A DNA stretch of 44,180 nt from an uncultured Oscillospiraceae bacterium. GTDB lineage: Bacteria; Bacillota; Clostridia; Oscillospirales; Ruminococcaceae. Below, one piece after another: positions 16,576 to 24,341 of this stretch. Under the pieces are notes generated by a model. That model did no database searches and was not told where the DNA came from. It saw only the letters and a list, made by a program, of their open reading frames with translations. The stretch covers positions 1 to 44,180 of the forward strand of contig CAKSPU010000016.1 in the NCBI GenBank assembly GCA_934486875.1, in the 5' to 3' direction. The translations under genes and the position numbers were made by a program. Each line of letters starts with the position of its first letter. Position 1 is the stretch's first letter.

Positions 16576-16594
16576 TTAATTGGTTATAAGTATT
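16576..16594 (-). repeat. 19-bp repeat, copy 3 of 3 (right bracket of the toxin-antitoxin unit)
   Basis: TTAATTGGTTATAAGTATT is the reverse complement of copy 2 at 17 of 19 positions. It lies 26 nt before the putP terminator. Confidence 0.55.
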
Positions 16595-16619
16595 ATATCA
16601 CTCCTTTGAACAGATACAA

Positions 16620-16655
16620 ATGCGGCACTTTATTTTTCAGGATAAAGTGCCGCAT
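16620..16655. terminator. Terminator of putP
   Basis: ATGCGGCACTTTAT pairs perfectly with ATAAAGTGCCGCAT around an 8-nt loop just after the putP stop. Tails are AT-rich rather than pure T on both strands. Confidence 0.75.
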
Positions 16656-16678
16656 ATTTATTTAATTGATAAGCTTTA

Positions 16679-18211
16679 TCAGCCCTCGGATTTAGCCGCT
16701 TCAAAAAGCTGCTGTACCTCTGCGGTGGGTTCCTTGTCAATGAGGGAAACAATGACGGTGAGAAGCACGGAAACGATAACGCCGGGGATAATCGAGTAAA
16801 GTCCCATTGTCACAGCGTCGGGAAGAATGTATTCCCAGATAAGAACGGTAGCCGCACCGCCGATAATGCCTGCCGCAGTGCCCTTAAGGGTAAGTCTCTT
16901 CCAGTAAAGGGAGAATACTATGGCAGGTCCGAATGCCGCACCGAAGCCTGCCCAGGCGTTTGAAACAATGCCCATAATGGAATCGTTGGGGTTAAGGGCA
17001 AGTATGCAGGCAATTACGGAAACCAGCATAACAGCTCCTCTGCTTATCCACATAAGCTTCTTTTCGGAAGCTTCCTTTTTAACAACAACGGTGTAAAAAT
17101 CGTTGACCACAGCCGAAGCGGTAACAAGGAGCTGGCTGTCGGCGGTACTCATAATGGAAGCAAGCACCGCAGAAAGGAAAATGCCGCCGAGGAAAGAGGG
17201 GAAGAGCATTTTAACGGTCTTGATGAAGATAAGCTCCTGCTCGGAAGAGGAAAGACCAACGCCCTGAGAATCGAGGTAAACTCTTCCGAGAACACCGATA
17301 AGAACAGCGGCGGTAAGGGAGATGACCACCCAGATAATTGCGATGGTAGCGGACTTCTTGACTTCCTTAGTGTCCTTTATCGCCATAAATCTTACAAGGA
17401 TATGGGGCATACCGAAGTAGCCGAATGCCCAGGCAAGATTGCTTATGATGTCGATACCGCTCATATTCGAGGTAAGGGACATATATCCGCTTGAATCAGC
17501 GCCCTCTGCAACTATCTTCTGAGTGGAGTTCAGCAGATCGGCGGAAAAATTCGGAGTATTTGAGATAAGTGCGATGGGAAGCGCAACGATCGTTACAAAC
17601 ATAAGTATTCCCTGCACGAAATCCGTCCAGGCAACAGCATTGAAGCCGCCCATAAAGGTGTATGTAATGATGATGAGTGCGGAGATGATAACAGCCGCCT
17701 TGGTGTATGTCTCGTTGGTGGGGTCGATGTTGAATACAACCTGAAAGAGCTTGCCGCCCGAAACGAATGCAGAGGTAGTGTAAACAAGGAAGAAAACGAA
17801 AATTACTATGGCGCAGACAACTCTGATAAGAGGGCTGTCAGCCTTGAAGCGGTTCTGAAGATACTGGGGAATGGTGATGGAGTCGCCGCAGACCTCAGTA
17901 AATCTTCTGAGGGGCTTTGCAACAAGTATCCAGTTGAGGATAGTACCGATGCCAAGACCAATGGCTATCCAGTAGTTGCCCATACCCGTGGCATAAGCCG
18001 CTCCCGGGAGACCCATAAGGAGCCAGCCACTCATATCCGAAGCCTGAGCGGACATCGCCGTTACCCAGCCTCCAAGGTTTCTTCCCGCAAGGAAATAGTC
18101 GCTCATTTTCTTAGACTTGTTTGAGAAGTAAAAGCCTATTGCCAGCATTCCCGCAAGGTACAGCAGGAACGCAATGAGGACAGGAACATCAACATTTGCA
18201 AAAAATCCCAT
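16679..18211 (-). CDS. putP: Sodium/proline symporter
   Basis: Na+-coupled proline importer of the SSS family, 510 aa with 13 predicted helices. The N-terminal signature SDYFLAGRNLGGWVTAMSAQ followed by ASDMSGWLLMGLPGAAYATG is characteristic of PutP, as are VYTTSAFVSGGKLFQVVF and FMGGFNAVAWTDFVQGILMF further on. A late segment ASIMSTADSQLLVTASAVVN also fits. It stands alone between a terminator and the choloylglycine-hydrolase-family gene. An extended -10 (TGC-TATGAT, ATCATA at 18272-18277 on the plus strand) is a possible promoter. Confidence 0.94.
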   Translation of the reverse strand: MGFFANVDVPVLIAFLLYLAGMLAIGFYFSNKSKKMSDYFLAGRNLGGWVTAMSAQASDMSGWLLMGLPGAAYATGMGNYWIAIGLGIGTILNWILVAKPLRRFTEVCGDSITIPQYLQNRFKADSPLIRVVCAIVIFVFFLVYTTSAFVSGGKLFQVVFNIDPTNETYTKAAVIISALIIITYTFMGGFNAVAWTDFVQGILMFVTIVALPIALISNTPNFSADLLNSTQKIVAEGADSSGYMSLTSNMSGIDIISNLAWAFGYFGMPHILVRFMAIKDTKEVKKSATIAIIWVVISLTAAVLIGVLGRVYLDSQGVGLSSSEQELIFIKTVKMLFPSFLGGIFLSAVLASIMSTADSQLLVTASAVVNDFYTVVVKKEASEKKLMWISRGAVMLVSVIACILALNPNDSIMGIVSNAWAGFGAAFGPAIVFSLYWKRLTLKGTAAGIIGGAATVLIWEYILPDAVTMGLYSIIPGVIVSVLLTVIVSLIDKEPTAEVQQLFEAAKSEG

Positions 18212-18332
18212 TTCTCACAATCCTTTCAAATTTTTTCTATGACTTTTTGTAATGGATAAACGCATAAAATAATCATAGCACAAAATTCGGCAAAGGTTGT
18301 TAATATTGCGTAAATATTGCAGGATTATAGCA

Positions 18333-19307
18333 TCAATTTTGCATTTTTATCTGCTGTTCATTGATAATGGGATAAACTGATACGGTGCTGCCGTCAAGGT
18401 TTTCACGGTGCATATCCACTCCCGTGATGCAGTGATTTTCATATGTTGTGTAGTAATAGATACCCTTTTTGGCATTGCAGCAGGAGGTGTAAATGGTTAT
18501 CTCATACTTGCCCTCAGCCACCTCGCAGCAGCCTCTCTGCTGGTCTACGGAGCCGAGAATGTGGAAAAACTGGGATATGCTTTCATTTTCCGAGCTGCCC
18601 GAAATCGAATTGCCGCAGACATATGCCGCACGGACAAACCTTGACATTGAAGAAAGGTCGCCCGGGAGGCCGAGCGCACCCATTCCACGGCTGTATATAT
18701 CAAGGGGAATACTGCGTGAAAATGTGTTCTCGGGATTTTTCGGTGACAGCGCCATATAATTATTCAGATTAAACATCTGCCTGTCAAATGAGGGCTCATT
18801 GGTCAGCACCTGAGCGAGGTCATCGTATATTTTAAGCCCCTCTGCAACCGATTCGCAGACGATAGTTTCCTCCCCGTCCGCAATTATCCAGTGGAGCTTT
18901 GCGCAGGGCAGGTCGGGACGGTAGAAGTCATTGGTGATGTTGATATTTCTGAGCAGTTCCCTTGCTTCCTTAACACTGCCGCATTTTCCGAGAATAAGGG
19001 GTATAAGCTCATACTGAGCCACATTTATCTTATCATTGACAGGCTCTCTGTAAACGGCACTTTTTACGAAATTAAGCCCTGCCATACAAAGCCCCTTTTC
19101 GTTCATTCCGTCATAAAACATCGGATAATCAAAGGCAGAGCAGCCCATTCCGATAATTGCATAGTGGCTCGTCAGTCCGTTCATATGCCCCATTTTAAAT
19201 GTGTAATTTCTCGGCACGACCATAACCGCATCGCCGTAGGAAAATTCATAGTCAAGGGTACGTCCGAAGTAAAGTCCGTCTGTTCTGTAAGCGGCTGCTG
19301 TACACAT
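18333..19307 (-). CDS. Choloylglycine hydrolase / linear amide C-N hydrolase family (Ntn hydrolase)
   Basis: Family members cleave amide bonds of conjugated bile acids or of penicillin V and acyl-homoserine lactones. 324 aa. The N-terminus MCTAAAYRTDGLYFGRTLDY gives Cys2 as N-terminal nucleophile after Met removal, with Arg16 and Asp19. Asn79 in MAGLNF, Asn170 in QVLTNEPSFD and Arg223 in SMSRFVRAAY complete the active-site set in canonical positions. No signal peptide, so cytoplasmic. The start is set by GGGAGG just upstream and by the need for Met-Cys. Whether the substrate is bile salt or another amide cannot be told; the usual TNNP is TNEP here. A promoter overlapped by an inverted repeat lies upstream. 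Confidence 0.9.
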   Translation of the reverse strand: MCTAAAYRTDGLYFGRTLDYEFSYGDAVMVVPRNYTFKMGHMNGLTSHYAIIGMGCSAFDYPMFYDGMNEKGLCMAGLNFVKSAVYREPVNDKINVAQYELIPLILGKCGSVKEARELLRNINITNDFYRPDLPCAKLHWIIADGEETIVCESVAEGLKIYDDLAQVLTNEPSFDRQMFNLNNYMALSPKNPENTFSRSIPLDIYSRGMGALGLPGDLSSMSRFVRAAYVCGNSISGSSENESISQFFHILGSVDQQRGCCEVAEGKYEITIYTSCCNAKKGIYYYTTYENHCITGVDMHRENLDGSTVSVYPIINEQQIKMQN

Positions 19308-19330
19308 ATTTTTTCCTCCCGAAAATCAGA

Positions 19331-19372
19331 ATAATAAAGCTTGTGTGCATCACTTCAAAAGATAATGCACAC
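19331..19372 (-). promoter_or_regulatory. Promoter with overlapping inverted repeat upstream of the choloylglycine hydrolase gene
   Basis: On the minus strand TTGAAG (19353-19358) and TATTAT (19331-19336) are 16 nt apart. The inverted repeat GTGTGCAT / ATGCACAC (19343-19350 and 19365-19372) flanks the -35, fitting an operator. It could instead be a weak terminator of the DUF975-like gene's antisense side, but it lacks a T-tract. Confidence 0.45.
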
Positions 19373-19381
19373 CTTAAAATA

Positions 19382-20221
19382 TTATGCCGTAACGGCTTCC
19401 TTTTTATTCTTATCCACCGCAGGCTGTCCCCTGTCCTGTGCAAGGCATTCTTTCAAAAATACTGCCAAAGACATATTGAAATAGGGCAGCAGGATTATAA
19501 CGGGGAATGCGGGCAGGCAGATAAGAAACCAGCCCACAAATGATACATACAGCTTCATAAGCCGTCCCGCATTGTTTTTTATTATCTTTTCGCTTAGCTC
19601 GAATATGTCCGACACCACAGCGTCGGGGTCATCTGCAAGAAGAAAGCCCACGGGAATGCATTTGAGACCCGCACAGAAGCATATGTAAACAACTCCCACA
19701 GTCGCCAGCGCAAAGCCGCCGTAAATAAGCCCTGCATTTTCCGCTCCGTCTATGCCCGTAAGCAGGCGGTGAGCAAGAAATCCCTCGATCAGCACAGCTG
19801 TGCCGAAAACAAGGATATATGGCAGCCTGCGCATATCCGAAAGCACCCGGAGCTTTACGCAAAGGCTGAACTGCTCATATGAACTGTATCCCGCAAATAC
19901 CGATGATGCGGGCATATTGTTTCCCGAAGCTGCCTGCCAGAAAAACCACCTTGTTCCGTAATAAATCGGTGCTGACAGGATATATTCCGCCGCAAGTATC
20001 ACGCAAAGGGCGATTATGAACAGGGGCGGGCAGGCGCTGAAAACGGGGAAAAGAGTCTCAGCGGTATGCGCCCCCGTAAGGCGGCCCGCCAGAATTATAA
20101 GAAGATAGGTTATGAGAAAAATGCCGATATTCAGCATACTTATGAACGCCGACTCCGCAAAGCAGGTCATAAGCAGCCTTTTCGCCTCAGATTTGATCTT
20201 CTTCGTTGTCATAGCCGTCAT
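19382..20221 (-). CDS. DUF975-like integral membrane protein
   Basis: 279 aa from ATG 20221, chosen because GAGGA (20230-20234) is 8 nt upstream; the frame is open further but those codons overlap the upstream gene. The first 35 nt overlap the 3' end of the phosphatase gene in another frame, implying coupled translation. It has about six hydrophobic segments. The C-terminal pattern, DAVVSDIFELSEKIIKNNAG, then RLMKLYVSFVGWFLICLPAF and LPYFNMSLAVFLKE, is that of DUF975 proteins, which are of unknown function. A role with the phosphatase is suggested only by the overlap. Confidence 0.75.
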   Translation of the reverse strand: MTAMTTKKIKSEAKRLLMTCFAESAFISMLNIGIFLITYLLIILAGRLTGAHTAETLFPVFSACPPLFIIALCVILAAEYILSAPIYYGTRWFFWQAASGNNMPASSVFAGYSSYEQFSLCVKLRVLSDMRRLPYILVFGTAVLIEGFLAHRLLTGIDGAENAGLIYGGFALATVGVVYICFCAGLKCIPVGFLLADDPDAVVSDIFELSEKIIKNNAGRLMKLYVSFVGWFLICLPAFPVIILLPYFNMSLAVFLKECLAQDRGQPAVDKNKKEAVTA

Positions 20222-20891
20222 CGTATCCGTCCTCGTAGTCAAAGAGCGCCTCGCCTGCATCATTGTAGCCCACAGCCTGATAGCCGGGGATCTTTCCCAG
20301 TATCTCAAAGCAGTAGCTCTGCTGCCACATCTGAGCCGTTACCATTATCTCATAGCCGTGACCTCTTGGGCAGGCAAACTGCATAGGCTTCATCTTGGGC
20401 AGACCGAAGCAGCTCATCATATTCATAAGTATTCCCGAATGGGTCATAACCCCTGCGTGGGTGATGTTGTTCTCCATCATATCGAGGATTATGCCGTTGA
20501 GTGCGGTGTAGCAGCGCACCATCATATTTCTGAGGCTCTCGCCGTTGGGGGGAGGGTTGTCAAGACCGCCCTTGAGCCATTTCTTGTAGGAATCCAGATT
20601 TAAAAGCTCCTCGGCTTTCAGTCCCTCGAAAACGCCGAAATCCATTTCCCTCAGGTCATCGACCTCTTCCATTTCACGATCGGGAAAAAGTATCTCAGCC
20701 GACTGCACGGCTCTTTCGAGAGGGCTTGTGTAGACCTTCTGCACCTTGGGATATTCGTGAGTTTCGTAAAGCTCCCTCAGCTCTTCCTTGCCCGCTTCGG
20801 AAAGGGGGAGATCGGTCTTGCCGATATATATGCCGTCCTCATTCGCCGATGTTTTGCCGTGGCGGAGGATACTTATTCTGTAACCCTTCAT
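20187..20891 (-). CDS. Histidine phosphatase family protein (phosphoglycerate mutase-like)
   Basis: Phosphatase of the RHG superfamily, 234 aa. The phosphohistidine nucleophile is His11 in ILRHGKTSANEDGIYIG; Arg60 in TSPLERAVQSA, Glu82 in DLREMDFGVFEG and His151 in VMTHSGILM complete the pocket. Layout resembles the CobC/GpmB group, so the substrate may be any small phosphomonoester. An acidic, Tyr/Asp-rich tail of about 20 residues (DYEDGYDDGYDNEEDQI) is extra to the fold. AGAGGTG precedes the ATG, and a strong promoter is at 20921-20949. Confidence 0.88.
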   Translation of the reverse strand: MKGYRISILRHGKTSANEDGIYIGKTDLPLSEAGKEELRELYETHEYPKVQKVYTSPLERAVQSAEILFPDREMEEVDDLREMDFGVFEGLKAEELLNLDSYKKWLKGGLDNPPPNGESLRNMMVRCYTALNGIILDMMENNITHAGVMTHSGILMNMMSCFGLPKMKPMQFACPRGHGYEIMVTAQMWQQSYCFEILGKIPGYQAVGYNDAGEALFDYEDGYDDGYDNEEDQI

Positions 20892-20920
20892 AATGCACCT
20901 CTGATAAATTGATTGTACTT

Positions 20921-20949
20921 ATTATAACACATTATTTCCCGATAATCAA
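20921..20949 (-). promoter_or_regulatory. Promoter of the histidine phosphatase-DUF975 operon
   Basis: Minus strand TTGATT (20944-20949), 17-nt spacer ending in TGT, and TATAAT (20921-20926): consensus plus extended -10. Confidence 0.8.
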
Positions 20950-21014
20950 GGGCAGGGGAAAAATAATCGGGAAATCGGAGTGTTTATAAACCGTAAAAAT
21001 AAGTATAATTTTCC

Positions 21015-21043
21015 TTGACAAGCGGACGGATTTATATTATTAT
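21015..21043 (+). promoter_or_regulatory. Promoter of the 21.1-kb lipoprotein gene
   Basis: TTGACA (21015-21020), 17-nt spacer and TATTAT (21038-21043), about 85 nt before the ATG. Confidence 0.75.
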
Positions 21044-21126
21044 ATATATTAGATGTATCAGGATATGCGGGCTGCCCGTCAGCTCGTACACAGCACAAAT
21101 TTTACATATGTGAGGACTGCATTAAA

Positions 21127-21777
21127 ATGAAGAAAATAACAGCATTGCTGCTTGTCATACTGTCCGCCCTTACCCTCTTCGGCGGCTGCAAAAAAGAAGA
21201 ATCCGCTCCTGCAGAGACATACTCGGGAGTGCTCAGCAAGGTAAGGCTCGGAATGCCGATGAAAAAGATAGTTGCCCTTAATTCGGGCTCAGAGCTTTAT
21301 TATGACAGCGACACGGAGATATGGTGCGTGAGCACGGACACCGACCTTATGGAGATAAGGGACCGTATCCCCGCTGACAGCCAGTTTTTCTATGCCGATG
21401 ATTCCCTTATCACCTACACATTCAAGTACAACGAAAATGACGGGGAGAATTATCTTACGGCTTATATGGAGGAGATCCCCTGCAAGCTGGACAGAAAGAC
21501 TGCCGAGGATTACTACAAATACAAAAAGGACGCACTTATCGCCAAGTATTCCCCCGAAGACGGCGCTGTTGTGTCCACGGTAACGGGTACGGAGGGCGTT
21601 GACCTTACCCTTGACAATGTTACGGTAATGACCCTATCAAGCTTTGAGGTAACTCTCACAATGCAGCTCACCTATGACACCGTTGACGGCGTTGAGGACT
21701 ATTTCGGAACATATTACAGCATCAAGATAAAGGAGCTTGCAAACAAGACCGCCGTTGAGGTCTCCGAAAAGGAATAA
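21127..21777 (+). CDS. Lipoprotein of unknown function
   Basis: 216 aa with a lipoprotein signal, MKKITALLLVILSALTLFGG then Cys21, so surface-anchored. After a short linker the 40-residue stretch VLSKVRLGMPMKKIVALNSG through IWCVSTDTDLMEI looks like a small beta-alpha module of the kind seen in OmlA/BamE-like lipoproteins ('VRLGM.. ' turn), which is a tentative resemblance only. The remainder is beta-rich and Tyr/Asp-rich. The ribosome site (GAGGA) is rather far from the ATG. Single gene with its own promoter and terminator. Confidence 0.78.
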   Translation: MKKITALLLVILSALTLFGGCKKEESAPAETYSGVLSKVRLGMPMKKIVALNSGSELYYDSDTEIWCVSTDTDLMEIRDRIPADSQFFYADDSLITYTFKYNENDGENYLTAYMEEIPCKLDRKTAEDYYKYKKDALIAKYSPEDGAVVSTVTGTEGVDLTLDNVTVMTLSSFEVTLTMQLTYDTVDGVEDYFGTYYSIKIKELANKTAVEVSEKE

Positions 21778-21792
21778 CAGCACAGATAAATA

Positions 21793-21828
21793 TTTTTCCG
21801 TCCTTAAAAATAGGGACGGAAATTTTTT
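21793..21828 (+). terminator. Terminator of the 21.1-kb lipoprotein gene
   Basis: TTTCCGTCC pairs with GGGACGGAAA around a 9-nt loop and is followed by TTTTTT. Confidence 0.85.
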
Positions 21829-22465
21829 CTCTTCCGTCATTATGACATTTTTCATCACGGAAAAAGGGATATAATATATCTTGCAGACGGGGAAAACGTC
21901 ACAGGATACTTCTGCATATGATAAAGGCAATTTTTGCTCCTTTTCCTCTTCCTTTCATATTCCTATCACATTCACCCGTTATACTTATAATCACAGTAAG
22001 GGAAATGATACCGAACAGGCATCCGGACAGAACCCCTTATATATCTCTCCTTTTATGATACGGAAATGCCGCCGCATTCACCCCTGTGCGGCGGCGGTTC
22101 CGAAAAAAAATGCAGCACACCGTTCCTGCAATTCGGAAGCTGCGCTGAATTTGATTTCTGAAACAATAGGATCTCAAAATAACTTTAATAGCTGTCCACT
22201 AAGCTTGCAAAGCGTGCAGGGAATATCTGCTTTACGAAAAGTGCGGGCAGCGTCCAATATCTCCTCCACCCTCCTTGTGGAGTTTCATATAATTTAATTT
22301 CATTTCACTTAAAAAGCGTCCTTTTTGCAGCGGGCGCTTTTTTCTTTTTACGGCGGATCTGTATAATACCGTAGGTGACGGTTTTCACGTCCGCTTTGAT
22401 TAAAGCGGAATATGATTGATTTGTTCGGGTCGATTTACAATTTTGCTTGGGTTTGTTAGAAAGAA
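21829..22465. other. Gene-free stretch left of the large palindrome
   Basis: Open frames here (for example 21881-22297) lack ribosome sites and have non-protein-like composition. It holds a TATAAT at 21870-21875 without a clear -35, a terminator-like hairpin at 22311-22349, and the dyad CCGCTTT-GATT-AAAGCGG (22391-22408). An untranslated RNA ending at the 22.3-kb hairpin is possible but unproven. Confidence 0.4.
22311..22349 (+). terminator. Terminator-like hairpin in the gene-free region
   Basis: AAAAAGCGTCC pairs with GGGCGCTTTTTT (one G-T wobble) around a 10-nt loop, followed by CTTTTTA. No gene reads into it, so it may end a small RNA. Confidence 0.5.
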
Positions 22466-22562
22466 TGCAAAGGGACAACCATAGGAGAGGGGGAAGGACA
22501 CTAAACCCAACAAAAATACGGAGCGTAGCATATCCCCCTCTCCTAATGGTTTTCCCTCTGCA
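22466..22562. repeat. Long hairpin over the left boundary of the 541-bp palindrome
   Basis: 22466-22494 (TGCAAAGGGACAACCATAGG then AGAGGGGGA) is nearly complementary to 22533-22562 (TCCCCCTCTCCTAATGG then TTTTCCCTCTGCA), giving a stem of about 29 bp with a 38-nt loop. The left strand is thus a third, partial copy of the arm sequence found at 22533-22562 and about 22985-23013. Confidence 0.65.
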
Positions 22563-23043
22563 CTCTCTTTCTTTTACCTCTCCCCTTTTCCCGTATTTTT
22601 ACAGTTGTGCTTCAAACTTTTTTGGTGCGCACTATTTTGGATTTTGTTCGGGTATTTATGCCTATTTCCTATCATCTATGGTTTCTAATCTAAATTATGG
22701 GGCATACGTCCACACGGAACGGTTTTGGTGTTAGTTTTTTTGTTTGTTCGTATTTTTTCTTCCGCTTATAAGCGGAAGAAAAAATTTAAGCTGCAAATGC
22801 AGGGCATTAGAATAACTTATTTAGGTGTTTTCTGTGTGGACGTATGCCCCATAGTTTAATTTAGAAATTGCAAATGAGAGGAAATAGGTGAAAGGCTTGG
22901 AACAAAGCTATGTTATAGCAATAGTAAAAATATATTCTTCCTATATGTAAAAATGCGAAAAGAGGGAGAGGTAAGGGAAAGAGAGTGCAGAGGGAAAACC
23001 TAAAGGGGAGGGAGTTGCTACGCTCCGCATTTTTGTTGGGTTT
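22503..23043. repeat. 541-bp imperfect palindrome (foldback-type element)
   Basis: The ends are a 28-bp inverted repeat with one mismatch: AAACCCAACAAAAATACGG plus AGCGTAGCA at 22503-22530 against 23016-23043. Similarity continues inward: GGTTTTCCCTCTGCACTCTC TTTC (about 22548-22571) faces its complement at about 22978-22999, and TATGGGGCATACGTCCACAC (22696-22715) is exactly complementary to 22834-22853, within longer matched arms 22661-22719 and 22830-22888. The centre is a perfect 32-bp palindrome. The left outer arm is pyrimidine-rich, the right purine-rich. No transposase-like frame lies inside. It could be a foldback transposon remnant, a MITE, or the template of a long structured RNA. 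Confidence 0.85.
22753..22784. terminator. Perfect 32-bp palindrome at the centre of the large element
   Basis: TTTTTTCTTCCGCTTA is followed directly by its exact reverse complement. The CTTCCGC/GCGGAAG stem with six T on either strand reads as a bidirectional intrinsic terminator. Confidence 0.75.
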
Positions 23044-23119
23044 ATCTGTTCATCGGTCATACCGAAGGCTTTCATATTAGCGATAAGCTCGGCTTGCTTT
23101 TTTCAGCACCTTCGGCTTT
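23043..23119 (-). pseudogene. Fragment of a coding sequence, possibly the C-terminus of an Rpn/PD-(D/E)XK transposase-like protein
   Basis: The minus strand encodes KKQAELIANMKAFGMTDEQI (23043-23102), a helix typical of the end of Rpn-family nuclease/transposase proteins. Upstream the frame meets a TGA, and a one-base shift at an A6 run would join it to KAEGAEK. At 23043 it runs straight into the terminal repeat of the palindrome. Only about 27 residues survive, so the family assignment is tentative. Confidence 0.35.
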
Positions 23120-23171
23120 TGTCTAAATGATACAACTCTTTTGAGTTTTCAGTTCCACCTTGATATGTTGT

Positions 23172-24341
23172 TCACTCTTTAGCCTTGGTCAATAATGCTA
23201 CACACTCCACATGATTAGTAAACGGGAACATATCCACAGGCATAAGCTTTTTCAGCCTGTAGCCGCTTTTTATCAGAAAGAAAACATCTCTTGACTGGGT
23301 CTCGGGCTCGCAGGAAACGTAAACAATACGCTCGGGAGATGTCCTTACAAGCTCTGAAAGGAATTTTCTGTCGCAGCCCGCTCTTGCAGGGTCAAGGATA
23401 ACAATATCTGCTTTGAGCTTTGCGTCATTAAATTCCGCAAGGAACCTTCCGCTGTCCGAGCAGATAAATTCGATATTTTCCGCACCGTTCAGCTTGGCGT
23501 TTATCACAGCGTCATTCACAGCCGCCTTGTTTATCTCGCAGCCATATACCTTTTTAGCCTTGTCCGCAGCAATAAGGCTCATTGCTCCGATGCCGCAATA
23601 TGCGTCGATAACAGTTTCCTTTCCCGTAAGCTTTGCGGACCTTACAGCAAGCTCATACAGCCTTTCAGCCTGTGCGGGATTTACCTGTGCAAAGGACTTG
23701 GGTGATATCCTGAAACGCTTTCCGCAGATGATGTCCTCGATATATCCCTTGCCGAAAAGCACCTCGCATCTGTCGCCCACGGTCATTTTGTCCGAGCGGT
23801 TCACCGAGAAAACAAGGGTGGTTATCTCGGGACATTTTTTCATAAGCTCTTTAACAAATGCGGCTTTTGAGGGGAAGTTTTCCGATGAGCCTACAACTAT
23901 CGCCATAATTTCTCCCGTGTTTCTTGCTATTCTCACAAGAACGTGGCGGAGAAATCCCCTGCCGTTGAAGCTGCACCATACGGGTATTTTAAGGCTCAGA
24001 GCAGTTTTTTTCACAGCCCTGATTATCCTGTCCGCACGCTCGTCATTCACGGGACAGCGCTCCACAGCGGTAACACCGCCCTTTGAGGACTGATAAACGC
24101 CTGATACGCATTTGCCGTTTTTGAAATCAAACGCACCCTGCACCTTGCAGCGGTAGCCCTCGGGTTCTTCGGCGGGGAGTATCCTTTCGGGACGGCACAG
24201 CTTGCCCATAAGCCTGTCGACCTTTATCTGCTTGAAGCGGAGCTGTTCCTCGTAAGTCATATTGCGGAGCTGACAGCCGCTGCATTTTTTATATATGGGG
24301 CAGGAATTTGCCTGCTCCTCTTTTTTATTTTGTTCGGTCAT
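23172..24341 (-). CDS. 23S rRNA (uracil-C5)-methyltransferase, RlmD/TrmA family
   Basis: SAM-dependent m5U methyltransferase for RNA, 389 aa. Cys14, Cys20, Cys23 (CPIYKKCSGC) and Cys96 (ERCPVND) form the [4Fe-4S] site of the RlmC/RlmD group. The Rossmann core has the SAM motif DAYCGIGAMSL at 246-256, LDPARAGCD at 316-324, the catalytic Cys344 in YVSCEPETQSRD and base Glu379 in HVECVALL. The N-terminal TRAM domain found in many homologues is missing, making it shorter than the usual about 450 aa. Its first 17 nt overlap the upstream membrane-protein gene. The cluster is probably supplied by the nifS-iscU system. Confidence 0.93.
   Translation of the reverse strand: MTEQNKKEEQANSCPIYKKCSGCQLRNMTYEEQLRFKQIKVDRLMGKLCRPERILPAEEPEGYRCKVQGAFDFKNGKCVSGVYQSSKGGVTAVERCPVNDERADRIIRAVKKTALSLKIPVWCSFNGRGFLRHVLVRIARNTGEIMAIVVGSSENFPSKAAFVKELMKKCPEITTLVFSVNRSDKMTVGDRCEVLFGKGYIEDIICGKRFRISPKSFAQVNPAQAERLYELAVRSAKLTGKETVIDAYCGIGAMSLIAADKAKKVYGCEINKAAVNDAVINAKLNGAENIEFICSDSGRFLAEFNDAKLKADIVILDPARAGCDRKFLSELVRTSPERIVYVSCEPETQSRDVFFLIKSGYRLKKLMPVDMFPFTNHVECVALLTKAKE

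Noticed and set aside
21881..22297. 138-codon open frame right of the lipoprotein terminator
   Set aside because: No ribosome site near its start, composition unlike the neighbouring genes, and no recognisable fold.
22447..22734. 95-codon open frame through the left arm of the palindrome
   Set aside because: No ribosome site; the content is a low-complexity Ser/Phe/Leu/Pro readout of the pyrimidine-rich arm, and a similar readout appears from the other arm on the opposite strand.
22503..23043. CRISPR array or tandem repeat
   Set aside because: The repeat is a single inverted duplication with no regularly spaced direct repeats; no CRISPR-like array is seen anywhere in the window.
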